Shown in pieces: positions 44,309-51,967 of a stretch of 64,000 bases of DNA. A model generated the notes under the pieces. That model was not told the DNA's origin. It did no database searches and was given only the letters and a program-made list of their open reading frames with translations. The position numbers were made by a program, and so were the translations under genes. This DNA comes from Pseudomonas silvicola. Lineage in GTDB: Bacteria; Pseudomonadota; Gammaproteobacteria; Pseudomonadales; Pseudomonadaceae. The stretch is from NCBI RefSeq assembly GCF_026651855.1, contig NZ_CP093280.1:6408501-6472500 (forward strand). The letters are read 5' to 3'. The first letter of the stretch is position 1. Each line of letters starts with the position of its first letter.

Positions 44309-46429
44309 TCAGCCACCAGCCTGCAGTACCTGGCGCACCATGGCGGTGAGCGCGTCCGGGCCGTAGGGCTTGCGCAACAGGTGCTGGTGGGGCGCCAACT
44401 GATTGTTGCGCGAGATGATGTCGCGGGTATGGCCCGAGGCAAACAGTACCGGTAGCGGCGGCGTGCGGGCCTGGGCCCAGGCCGCCAGGTCCGCGCTCTT
44501 GACCTGCCCGGGCATGACCACGTCGGTGAATATCAGGTCCACGTGCAGGCCGTCGAGCAGGAACCGCATGGCCACGTCGCCGTTCTCGGCCGTGATCACC
44601 CGGTAGCCGGACTGCTCAAGCAATTCGGCGGCGGTGATGCGCACCTGGTCATCGTCTTCCACCACCAGAATGGTTTCCTCGCCCCGCACCGGTTGTGGCG
44701 ACGGCGCACTGTCCTCCTCCACTTCGGCGGCTTCACTGCGTGGAAAATACATCTGCACCGTGGTGCCCTGGCCCTCGGTACTGAGGATTTCCACGTGCCC
44801 GGCGCTTTGCTTGACGAAACCGAACACCATGCTCAGGCCCAGCCCGGTACCATGGCCATCGGGCTTGGTGGTGAAGAACGGCTCGAACGCTTTGGCGACC
44901 GTGGCGGCGGACATGCCGGCACCATGGTCGCGCACGCAAAGGCGCACGTAATCGCCGGGCTGGATCTCCTTGCCTGCGCAGAATTCACGGCCTAGCACCA
45001 GGTTCTCGGCGCTGACCGCTATCACCCCTTCACCATTCATGGCATCGCGAGCATTGATGACCAGGTTGAGCACAGCGTTTTCCAGCTGGTTGCGATCCAC
45101 ATGGATGCACCAGGGCTGATCGGGCACCTGCATGCTCACCCGCACGGTTTCGCCCAACGCGCGGGCCAGCAGCTCACCGAGGCCATCGGACAACCGCCGC
45201 AGGTTGTACACTGCCGGCGACAACTGCTGTCGCCGGGCGAACGCCAGCAGTTGCGCGGACAGCTTGGCGCCCCGCTCCACCGCCGTGATGGCCGCCGCCA
45301 CCCGCTGTTGCACCTGGGGGTTGTCGCGCTGCTGGCGCGCCAGCAAATGCAGATTACCGGCGATCACTTGCAGGACGTTGTTGAAGTCATGGGCTACACC
45401 GCCCGTGAGGCCGCCGATGGCTTCCAGCTTCTGGGACTGGCGCAGGCGGTCTTCGGCTTCGGAACGGGCGCGCACTTCCTGCTCGACGCGCCGCTCCAGG
45501 TCCAGGGTCAACTGCACCAGCGCGGTCTCGGCGACCTTGCGTTCGTGGATATCGATCAGCACTCCGGGAAACCGCGTGGGCCGCCCTTCGTCGTCATAAT
45601 CGCAACGGCCGCTGGCGAGCACCCAGCGGTATTCGCTCCCCTCGCCGTGCCGGATACGGTACTCGGCGGTGTACGGCCCGCCATCACGCACAGCCTTGTC
45701 GATCAGGGCGCGGATACGCGGTCGATCCTCATTGTGCACCCGCTCCATGGCAACGGTAGAGGGCAGGCAATCCAGGCCCATCGAAGCCGGGTAGGCAAAG
45801 GTACGGGCGAAACGCTCATCACCCGAGAGCACATCCTGCCGCATATCCCAGACGAAGGAGCCCAGCACCGCACCCGTGTTGAGGGCCATCTGCAAGCGTT
45901 CGTTGGTCGCGCGGAAGGCCGCTTCCGCTTGCTCCCGGGCCTTCTCCGAGAGCATGTGCGCCGTGGTTTCGACGACGACGGCCATGACCCCCGCAGCCCG
46001 GCCGTCATCACCCGGCACGGGGCTGTAGTAGAGGTCCATCCAGACGTCTTCGGGCACGCCGTCGCGCAGCAGTACCAGCTCTTTGTTGCGGTAGGAGAGC
46101 GTGCCACCGGCCAGGCAGGTGTCGACCACATGGCGGTTGAATTCGGCGACCTCGGGCCAGCCCAGTTCCACGGGGGAGCCCAGCAGGTAGGGGTGCCGGC
46201 CACCCGCGAAGACCGAGTAGGCGTCGTTGTAGATCATGTAGCCAGGCCGGCCCCAGAGCATCACCAGCGGTACCGGGGAAGCCAGCATCAACTGCACGGC
46301 CATGCGCAGGCTGACCGGCCATTGCTGCAAGGGGCCAAGCTCGGTGCGTGACCAGTCGAAGGCGCGGATGCGCGCGGACATTTCGCCGCGCCAGCCCTCG
46401 CAGCCGAAGTGTTCGGAAAGAAATTGCAT
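44309..46429 (-). CDS. PAS-containing hybrid sensor histidine kinase with receiver domain
   Basis: About 706 residues, cytoplasmic (no transmembrane segment seen). Two PAS domains ('PLVMLWGRPGYMIYNDAYSV' and EYRWVLASGRCDYDDEGRPT) precede HisKA ('LTGGVAHDFNNVLQVIAGNL', phospho-His), a HATPase with 'GHGTGLGLSMVFGFVKQSAG', and a C-terminal receiver ('ILVVEDDDQVRITAAELLEQ', 'DLIFTDVVMPG'). No output domain and no separate regulator are nearby. The ATG at 46429 is the best start of several. Signal unknown; PAS may sense redox, oxygen or light. Confidence 0.9.
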   Translation of the reverse strand: MQFLSEHFGCEGWRGEMSARIRAFDWSRTELGPLQQWPVSLRMAVQLMLASPVPLVMLWGRPGYMIYNDAYSVFAGGRHPYLLGSPVELGWPEVAEFNRHVVDTCLAGGTLSYRNKELVLLRDGVPEDVWMDLYYSPVPGDDGRAAGVMAVVVETTAHMLSEKAREQAEAAFRATNERLQMALNTGAVLGSFVWDMRQDVLSGDERFARTFAYPASMGLDCLPSTVAMERVHNEDRPRIRALIDKAVRDGGPYTAEYRIRHGEGSEYRWVLASGRCDYDDEGRPTRFPGVLIDIHERKVAETALVQLTLDLERRVEQEVRARSEAEDRLRQSQKLEAIGGLTGGVAHDFNNVLQVIAGNLHLLARQQRDNPQVQQRVAAAITAVERGAKLSAQLLAFARRQQLSPAVYNLRRLSDGLGELLARALGETVRVSMQVPDQPWCIHVDRNQLENAVLNLVINARDAMNGEGVIAVSAENLVLGREFCAGKEIQPGDYVRLCVRDHGAGMSAATVAKAFEPFFTTKPDGHGTGLGLSMVFGFVKQSAGHVEILSTEGQGTTVQMYFPRSEAAEVEEDSAPSPQPVRGEETILVVEDDDQVRITAAELLEQSGYRVITAENGDVAMRFLLDGLHVDLIFTDVVMPGQVKSADLAAWAQARTPPLPVLFASGHTRDIISRNNQLAPHQHLLRKPYGPDALTAMVRQVLQAGG

Positions 46430-46502
46430 CGCTTGACTCAAGCCTCTTGAGCAGTGATTACCGGTTGAGTCTAGCGCTGTGCGCGGCACTCCTGCAGGAG
46501 CT

Positions 46503-46535
46503 GCCGCAGGGCCGGGCGACGCCCGGTCCTGCGGC
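46503..46535. repeat. REP-like hairpin, 15-bp stem
   Basis: GCCGCAGGGCCGGGC (46503-46517) pairs with GCCCGGTCCTGCGGC (46521-46535) with a single G-T pair and a 3-base loop. It sits between the kinase and dps genes and has the same core as the other REP-like units. Confidence 0.6.
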
Positions 46536-46573
46536 CAACCCCTTCGACAGAGCTGGAGCGGGTGGTGACGGGA

Positions 46574-47233
46574 TCAGTGACCGGTGGTCACGTCGCCCTG
46601 GCGGCTGGTTTCGAACAGGAACCAGGTACGCTGTTCGGTTTCATCGATCCAGTTCTCGATCAGGCTGGCGGTGGCGATGTCATTGTACTTGTCGCACAGT
46701 TCATGGACTTCGCGCATGTAAGCGCCCAGGCCTTTGTTGTCGCCTTGCAGCTCGGACAGCATGTCCAGCGGCTGAACGAACTCGGCGTCGTTGTCCAGGA
46801 TGGACTTCAGGCGCGCGATGTGGCCGATGGAGCGCAGCGAGTTGCCGCCGATCTTGCGGGTACGTTCGGCGATGGCATCGACCATGGCGAAGATTTCGGT
46901 AGCGTGGTCATCCAGCAGCAGGTGGTAGTCGCGAAAGTGCGGGCCGCTGACGTGCCAGTGGAAGTTCTTGGTCTTGAGGTACAGCGCGAACACATCCGCC
47001 AGCAGTTTGTTCAGCGCACCGCTGAGGTCACGGGTGGCGTCGCTGCCCAGGTCGGTGGGGGTGGCCAGGGCACGGGCACGCGTTTTCAACGCGGCCGGTT
47101 TGTCCAGTGCCGCCTTGGCAGCTGCAGGGGCCTTGGCGGCTGCCGGTTTGGCTGCGGCGGCGGGCTTGGCGGCTGGTTTCTTGGCCGCTGCAGGTTTCTT
47201 CACAGCTGCGGGCTTCTTCGTTGGGGTTGCCAT
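46574..47233 (-). CDS. Dps-family ferritin-like protein with histone-H1-like N-terminal tail
   Basis: 219 residues; the Dps core starts around residue 55. Before it is a Lys/Ala/Pro tail of repeats (TKKPAAVKKPAAAKKPAA and more), like the AlgP/H1-like tails of pseudomonads. The core carries the ferroxidase-site helices 'TKNFHWHVSGPHFRDYHLLL' and 'DDHATEIFAMVDAIAERTRK'. Dps stores iron, detoxifies peroxide and compacts DNA; the basic tail should strengthen DNA binding. TTAGGAGA gives a strong ribosome site for the ATG at 47233. Confidence 0.92.
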   Translation of the reverse strand: MATPTKKPAAVKKPAAAKKPAAKPAAAAKPAAAKAPAAAKAALDKPAALKTRARALATPTDLGSDATRDLSGALNKLLADVFALYLKTKNFHWHVSGPHFRDYHLLLDDHATEIFAMVDAIAERTRKIGGNSLRSIGHIARLKSILDNDAEFVQPLDMLSELQGDNKGLGAYMREVHELCDKYNDIATASLIENWIDETEQRTWFLFETSRQGDVTTGH

Positions 47234-47349
47234 TGCAATAGTTCTCCTAAGGTCTTGGAGCGGAAGATTCATGCAGCGGCCGACTGTGCCGACGACACGC
47301 TGATCTCCCAGCCTAACAGGTCGCTTTCCAGCAACTCAATCTGATCATT

Positions 47350-47364
47350 ACCTTGGGCCAAGGT
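47350..47364. promoter_or_regulatory. Perfect 15-bp palindrome upstream of the alcohol dehydrogenase gene
   Basis: ACCTTGG and CCAAGGT flank one central G, in the 272-bp gap between dps and the alcohol dehydrogenase gene. Its symmetry and position suggest a regulator operator. No known regulator is adjacent, so the assignment is open. Confidence 0.35.
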
Positions 47365-47505
47365 TTCATCATTTCAAGGCGTGGCGAACACGCCCATGGG
47401 CATGACATCGTTGGTCGGTGAAACGGTTCACGGCACTTTACGGCGACTATGCTGTTCCAAGCCTTTTCAACGGCCTGTTCCGGCCATCCCACCGAGGTGA
47501 TCGTC

Positions 47506-48567
47506 ATGACCCAGACGTACAGCTATGCCGCGCAAACCGCCACCGACGCCCTCAAGCCCTACCGCTTCGAGCGCCGCGCCCCGGGCGCCGATGATGTGCA
47601 GATCGATATTCTCTTTTGCGGCGTGTGCCACTCCGACCTGCACACCGTGCGCAACGAATGGCACAACACCTTGTACCCCTCGGTGCCGGGCCACGAGATC
47701 GTCGGCAAGGTCACGGCCGTGGGCGCCAACGTGAAAAACTTCAAGGTGGGCGACCTGGCGGGCGTGGGCTGCATGGTGGACAGCTGCCAGCAGTGCGCAT
47801 CCTGTGCCGAGGGTGAAGAGCAGTACTGCGAGAATGGCTTTACCGGCACCTACAACGGCCCGGTGTTTGGCGGTGAAAACACCTTTGGAGGTTACTCCGA
47901 CAGCATCGTGGTCAAAGAGCAGTTCGTGCTGCGCATCGCCCCTACCGACAACCTGGCCGCGGTGGCACCCTTGCTGTGCGCCGGCATTACCACCTACTCG
48001 CCACTGGCCCATTGGAAGGTGGGGCCGGGCAAGAAAGTCGGCGTGGTCGGCCTCGGTGGCCTGGGCCACATGGCGGTAAAAATCGCCCATGCCATGGGCG
48101 CGCACGTGGTGCTGTTCACCACCTCGCCGAACAAGCGTGAAGATGGCCTGCGCCTGGGCGCCGACGAAGTCATCGTGTCGAAGGATGAAAAGCAGATGGC
48201 CACCCAGGCCAATCAGCTCGACTTCATCCTCAACACCGTGGCGGCGCCCCACAACCTCGACCCTTTCCTGGCGCTGCTCAAGCGTGACGGCACCATGACC
48301 CTGGTAGGCGCACCGGATTCACCGCACCCCTCGCCCACGGTGTTCAACCTGATCTTCAAGCGCCGCAGCCTGGCCGGGTCGTTGATCGGTGGCATTCAGG
48401 AAACCCAGGAGATGCTGGATTTCTGTGCCCGGCACGGGATTGTCTCGGACATCGAACTGATCGCTATCCAGGACATCAACGAGGCGTATGAACGTATGCT
48501 CAAGGGCGATGTGAAGTACCGCTTCGTCATCGATATCGCAACCCTCAAGCAAGAAGCGGCGGCCTGA
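47506..48567 (+). CDS. Zinc-dependent NAD(P) alcohol/aldehyde dehydrogenase (YahK/cinnamyl-ADH type)
   Basis: 353 residues of the medium-chain zinc ADH family. Catalytic-zinc motifs FCGVCHSDLH and 'PGHEIVGKVTAV', a structural zinc loop with four Cys ('CQQCASCAEGEEQYC'), and the Rossmann 'VGVVGLGGLGHMAVKIAHAM' are all present. The ATG at 47506 follows GAGGTGA. YahK-like enzymes reduce a wide range of aldehydes with NADPH. Single gene. Confidence 0.93.
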   Translation: MTQTYSYAAQTATDALKPYRFERRAPGADDVQIDILFCGVCHSDLHTVRNEWHNTLYPSVPGHEIVGKVTAVGANVKNFKVGDLAGVGCMVDSCQQCASCAEGEEQYCENGFTGTYNGPVFGGENTFGGYSDSIVVKEQFVLRIAPTDNLAAVAPLLCAGITTYSPLAHWKVGPGKKVGVVGLGGLGHMAVKIAHAMGAHVVLFTTSPNKREDGLRLGADEVIVSKDEKQMATQANQLDFILNTVAAPHNLDPFLALLKRDGTMTLVGAPDSPHPSPTVFNLIFKRRSLAGSLIGGIQETQEMLDFCARHGIVSDIELIAIQDINEAYERMLKGDVKYRFVIDIATLKQEAAA

Positions 48568-48750
48568 TTCGGCCTGCCCGTACCCACAAAGCGCCGCGCC
48601 ACTCCTGGCCTGCCGCGTCAGGGCTGGCGCGGCCTCACGGCCGCTACGCCATCCCCCTCCATCGTGTTGCTCCCCATCACTGCGCACGCCCGCCTGGGCG
48701 TGCCTGCACGCGCCCCGGGACGCGCTGACGAAAATATTTGCACAAAGCGA

Positions 48751-48772
48751 TTGACCTTCACAGCACTGTCAA
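48751..48772. promoter_or_regulatory. Inverted repeat upstream of the C7-cyclitol-like operon
   Basis: TTGAC (48751-48755) and GTCAA (48768-48772) form an inverted repeat 43 bp upstream of the first start codon of the operon. The left arm could also be a -35 box (TTGACC); no convincing -10 follows. Candidate operator or promoter, by position. Confidence 0.35.
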
Positions 48773-48814
48773 GGGTGCCATGTGGCTGCAACCTCACTTA
48801 CAGGAGCGCAGCCC

Positions 48815-51800
48815 ATGCACGAACAAACCCCTTGGCGCACCGGCATGATCGGTGCTGGCTACATGGCGAAGTTGCACAGCCTGTCCATGAACAACCTGGC
48901 GGGCCTGAGCGACGACCCCCGTGACCGTTTCGAACTGGTGCGCATCGTCGACACCGACCTGGCCGCCGCCGAACGGGAAGCCGGACGCTGGGGGTGGAAA
49001 GCCTTCGGCAATGACTGGCGGCAGGTGACGCGTGCCGCCGACATCGATGTGGTCAGCGTCGCTACCCCCAACGATCTGCATCACCAAATCTGCCTGGATG
49101 CCTTCCGCCAGGGCAAACACGTGCTATGTGAAAAACCCCTGGCCACCAGTGCCCGCCACGCCCGCGAACTGGCGCAGGCGGCCCACGACAGTGGGCGGGT
49201 GCATCGGGTCAATTTCACCTACCGCAGCTGGCCTGCCATCGCCCAGGCCAAGGCACTGATCAGCCAGGGCACGATTGGCGCCGTGCGCCATTTCGAAGGG
49301 CATTTCTTCCAGGACCACAACAACGACCCCACCATTCCCCTGCACTGGCGCTTCCGCCAGGGCAAACACGTGCTGTGTGAAAAACCCCTGGCCACCAGTG
49401 CCCGCCACGCCCGCGAACTGGCGCAGGCGGCCCACGACAGTGGCCGGGTGCATCGGGTCAATTTCACCTACCGCAGCTGGCCTGCCATCGCCCAGGCCAA
49501 GGCACTGATCAGCCAGGGCACGATTGGCGCCGTGCGCCATTTCGAAGGGCATTTCTTCCAGGACCACAACAACGACCCCACCATTCCCCTGCACTGGCGC
49601 TTCCGCCAGGGCAAACACGTGCTGTGTGAAAAACCCCTGGCCACCAGTGCCCGCCACGCCCGCGAACTGGCGCAGGCGGCCCACGACAGTGGCCGGGTGC
49701 ATCGGGTCAATTTCACCTACCGCAGCTGGCCTGCCATCGCCCAGGCCAAGGCACTGATCAGCCAGGGCACGATTGGCGCCGTGCGCCATTTCGAAGGGCA
49801 TTTCTTCCAGGACCACAACAACGACCCCACCATTCCCCTGCACTGGCGCTTCCGCCAGGGCAAACACGTGCTGTGTGAAAAACCCCTGGCCACCAGTGCC
49901 CGCCACGCCCGCGAACTGGCGCAGGCGGCCCACGACAGTGGCCGGGTGCATCGGGTCAATTTCACCTACCGCAGCTGGCCTGCCATCGCCCAGGCCAAGG
50001 CACTGATCAGCCAGGGCACGATTGGCGCCGTGCGCCATTTCGAAGGGCATTTCTTCCAGGACCACAACAACGACCCCACCATTCCCCTGCACTGGCGCTT
50101 CCGCCAGGGCAAACACGTGCTGTGTGAAAAACCCCTGGCCACCAGTGCCCGCCACGCCCGCGAACTGGCGCAGGCGGCCCACGACAGTGGGCGGGTGCAT
50201 CGGGTCAATTTCACCTACCGCAGCTGGCCTGCCATCGCCCAGGCCAAGGCACTGATCAGCCAGGGCACGATTGGCGCCGTGCGCCATTTCGAAGGGCATT
50301 TCTTCCAGGACCACAACAACGACCCCACCATTCCCCTGCACTGGCGCTTCCGCCAGGGCAAACACGTGCTATGTGAAAAACCCCTGGCCACCAGTGCCCG
50401 CCACGCCCGCGAACTGGCGCAGGCGGCCCACGACAGTGGCCGGGTGCATCGGGTCAATTTCACCTACCGCAGCTGGCCTGCCATCGCCCAGGCCAAGGCA
50501 CTGATCAGCCAGGGCACGATTGGCGCCGTGCGCCATTTCGAAGGGCATTTCTTCCAGGACCACAACAACGACCCCACCATTCCCCTGCACTGGCGCTTCC
50601 GCCAGGGCAAACACGTGCTGTGTGAAAAACCCCTGGCCACCAGTGCCCGCCACGCCCGCGAACTGGCGCAGGCGGCCCACGACAGTGGCCGGGTGCATCG
50701 GGTCAATTTCACCTACCGCAGCTGGCCTGCCATCCTTTTTCAACAGGAGTGCACCATGAACCCGATTGCCGCCCCCCTGTCGAGCGTTGATACCGCTCCG
50801 CCCGCGCACCCGACGGCAGCCTGGCAGGTCACTGCCAGCCAGCCCGTACAGTTCAGTGTACGCATCGCCCACGGCTTGCTGGAGCCCGAAAACCCGCTGC
50901 TGGCCCAGCAGTGCGGGTGCACCCGCCACGCACCGCAACGCCGGCTGGTGGTGGTGGATCGCAACGTCGACACGCTGTACGGCGAAGCCTTGCGCCGCTA
51001 CTTCGACCATTGGCGCATTCAGGCCACCTGGCAGGTACTGGAGATCGATGAACGCCATAAAAACCTGGAACAGGCGTTGCGGATCGTGCACGCCATGGAC
51101 CGCCTGGGGCTGCTGCGCCGTCATGAAATGGTGGTGGCCATTGGCGGCGGCGTGCTCACGGACCTCGTGGGCTTTGCCTGCAGCCTGTACCGTCGCGGCG
51201 TGCCGTACCTGCGTGTCCCCACCACCCTCATGGGCCAGATCGATGCTGGCATCGGCATCAAGACGGGGGTCAATCAGGGCGGCCACAAGAACCGCCTGGG
51301 CAGCTATTTTGCGCCGGCTGGAGTGCTGATCGATCCCGGCTTTCTCGCCAGCCTCAGCCAGCGCCACATCAATAACGGCCTGGCGGAAATCATCAAGATG
51401 GCGCTGATCGACGATGCGGGGCTGTTTCATGCCCTGGAGAGTGCGGTCGGCCATCTGCCCCCCCGTGCCTGGGCCACCCCCGGTGGGCCACTGGCGCAAA
51501 TCATGGAACGCGCCATCAGCGGCATGCTCGCGCAACTGACCCCCAACCTGTGGGAACAGGAACTGGCCCGCAGCGTGGATTTCGGCCACACCTTCAGCCC
51601 CGCTCTTGAACTGCATGCCAAGCCGATGCTGCTGCATGGCGAGGCCGTGGCCGTGGACATGGCCTTGAGCCTGGGCCTGGCGACCCGCCGCGGCTACCTG
51701 AGCCACGCGGAAGGGGCCAGGGCCTTGCAGCTCATCGAACGCTATGGGCTGCCCACCCAGCACCCGGTATTCAACGCGCCCTTGCTTCAGCGGGCCCTGG

Positions 51801-51958
51801 CGCAGGCGGTGCAGCACCGTGATGGCCAACAGCGTGTGCCATTGCCGGGCCCACTGGGGCACTGCGTGTTCGTCAATGACCTGCGGCCGCAGGAGCTGAC
51901 CGGAGCACTGGACTGGGTTGCCCTGCAACGTTCGTCACACGAGCGCCAACGCGCCTGA
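48815..51958 (+). CDS. Gfo/Idh/MocA oxidoreductase, internally repeated and fused in frame to the next gene
   Basis: The ATG (MHEQTPWRTGMIGAGYMAKL) follows CAGGAG and starts a normal NAD(P)-binding Rossmann domain. After 96 residues an 83-residue unit with the catalytic 'GKHVLCEKPLATSARHAREL' segment repeats six full times plus 46 residues. The frame then runs without a stop into the cyclase, making a 1047-residue reading frame. The C-terminal dimer/substrate domain of the family (about 200 residues) is missing. A working dehydrogenase is unlikely; it may be a decaying gene or an assembly defect. It would have oxidised or reduced a cyclitol or sugar, judging from neighbours. The cyclase has its own ribosome site, so it may be made separately. 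Confidence 0.85.
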   Translation: MHEQTPWRTGMIGAGYMAKLHSLSMNNLAGLSDDPRDRFELVRIVDTDLAAAEREAGRWGWKAFGNDWRQVTRAADIDVVSVATPNDLHHQICLDAFRQGKHVLCEKPLATSARHARELAQAAHDSGRVHRVNFTYRSWPAIAQAKALISQGTIGAVRHFEGHFFQDHNNDPTIPLHWRFRQGKHVLCEKPLATSARHARELAQAAHDSGRVHRVNFTYRSWPAIAQAKALISQGTIGAVRHFEGHFFQDHNNDPTIPLHWRFRQGKHVLCEKPLATSARHARELAQAAHDSGRVHRVNFTYRSWPAIAQAKALISQGTIGAVRHFEGHFFQDHNNDPTIPLHWRFRQGKHVLCEKPLATSARHARELAQAAHDSGRVHRVNFTYRSWPAIAQAKALISQGTIGAVRHFEGHFFQDHNNDPTIPLHWRFRQGKHVLCEKPLATSARHARELAQAAHDSGRVHRVNFTYRSWPAIAQAKALISQGTIGAVRHFEGHFFQDHNNDPTIPLHWRFRQGKHVLCEKPLATSARHARELAQAAHDSGRVHRVNFTYRSWPAIAQAKALISQGTIGAVRHFEGHFFQDHNNDPTIPLHWRFRQGKHVLCEKPLATSARHARELAQAAHDSGRVHRVNFTYRSWPAILFQQECTMNPIAAPLSSVDTAPPAHPTAAWQVTASQPVQFSVRIAHGLLEPENPLLAQQCGCTRHAPQRRLVVVDRNVDTLYGEALRRYFDHWRIQATWQVLEIDERHKNLEQALRIVHAMDRLGLLRRHEMVVAIGGGVLTDLVGFACSLYRRGVPYLRVPTTLMGQIDAGIGIKTGVNQGGHKNRLGSYFAPAGVLIDPGFLASLSQRHINNGLAEIIKMALIDDAGLFHALESAVGHLPPRAWATPGGPLAQIMERAISGMLAQLTPNLWEQELARSVDFGHTFSPALELHAKPMLLHGEAVAVDMALSLGLATRRGYLSHAEGARALQLIERYGLPTQHPVFNAPLLQRALAQAVQHRDGQQRVPLPGPLGHCVFVNDLRPQELTGALDWVALQRSSHERQRA
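49103..50734 (+). repeat. Nearly seven-fold tandem repeat of 249 bp inside the oxidoreductase gene
   Basis: Units begin at 49103, 49352, 49601, 49850, 50099, 50348 and 50597; the last stops at 50734 after 138 bp. Each is 249 bp = 83 codons, so the frame is kept. The copies are identical except at two sites: CTATGTG instead of CTGTGTG in units 1 and 6, and GTGGGCGGG instead of GTGGCCGGG in units 1 and 5. Start and end of the unit share CTTCCGCCAGGGC-type sequence at the junction. Each unit covers the EKP motif and the following strand. Confidence 0.97.
50756..51958 (+). CDS. Sedoheptulose-7-phosphate cyclase family enzyme (EEVS-like)
   Basis: 400 residues when read from its own ATG (MNPIAAPLSS), with CAGGAG nine bases upstream. 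It belongs to the dehydroquinate-synthase fold. Residues 130-136 are GGGVLTD (NAD), then 'LYRRGVPYLRVPTTLMGQID' and AGIGIKTGVNQGGHKNRLGS near 165-183, the pattern of C7 cyclases such as ValA/AcbC, rather than of AroB. Zinc ligands appear as E211 (GLAEIIK), H278 (DFGHTF) and H294 (LLHGEA). It should turn sedoheptulose 7-phosphate into 2-epi-5-epi-valiolone or a relative; which product is not certain. The next gene follows at TGAGGAG, so translation is coupled. Confidence 0.85.
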   Translation: MNPIAAPLSSVDTAPPAHPTAAWQVTASQPVQFSVRIAHGLLEPENPLLAQQCGCTRHAPQRRLVVVDRNVDTLYGEALRRYFDHWRIQATWQVLEIDERHKNLEQALRIVHAMDRLGLLRRHEMVVAIGGGVLTDLVGFACSLYRRGVPYLRVPTTLMGQIDAGIGIKTGVNQGGHKNRLGSYFAPAGVLIDPGFLASLSQRHINNGLAEIIKMALIDDAGLFHALESAVGHLPPRAWATPGGPLAQIMERAISGMLAQLTPNLWEQELARSVDFGHTFSPALELHAKPMLLHGEAVAVDMALSLGLATRRGYLSHAEGARALQLIERYGLPTQHPVFNAPLLQRALAQAVQHRDGQQRVPLPGPLGHCVFVNDLRPQELTGALDWVALQRSSHERQRA

Positions 51959-51967
51959 GGAGTCGCC

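Noticed and set aside
49124-50365. Long minus-strand open frame and several 82-residue frames across the repeats
   Set aside because: They are mirror readings of the in-frame 249-bp repeat and repeat with the same period; they show no family features and no ribosome sites.
49103-50734. CRISPR array or mobile element explanation for the tandem repeat
   Set aside because: The unit is 249 bp, coding and contiguous, with no spacers, terminal inverted repeats or transposase.
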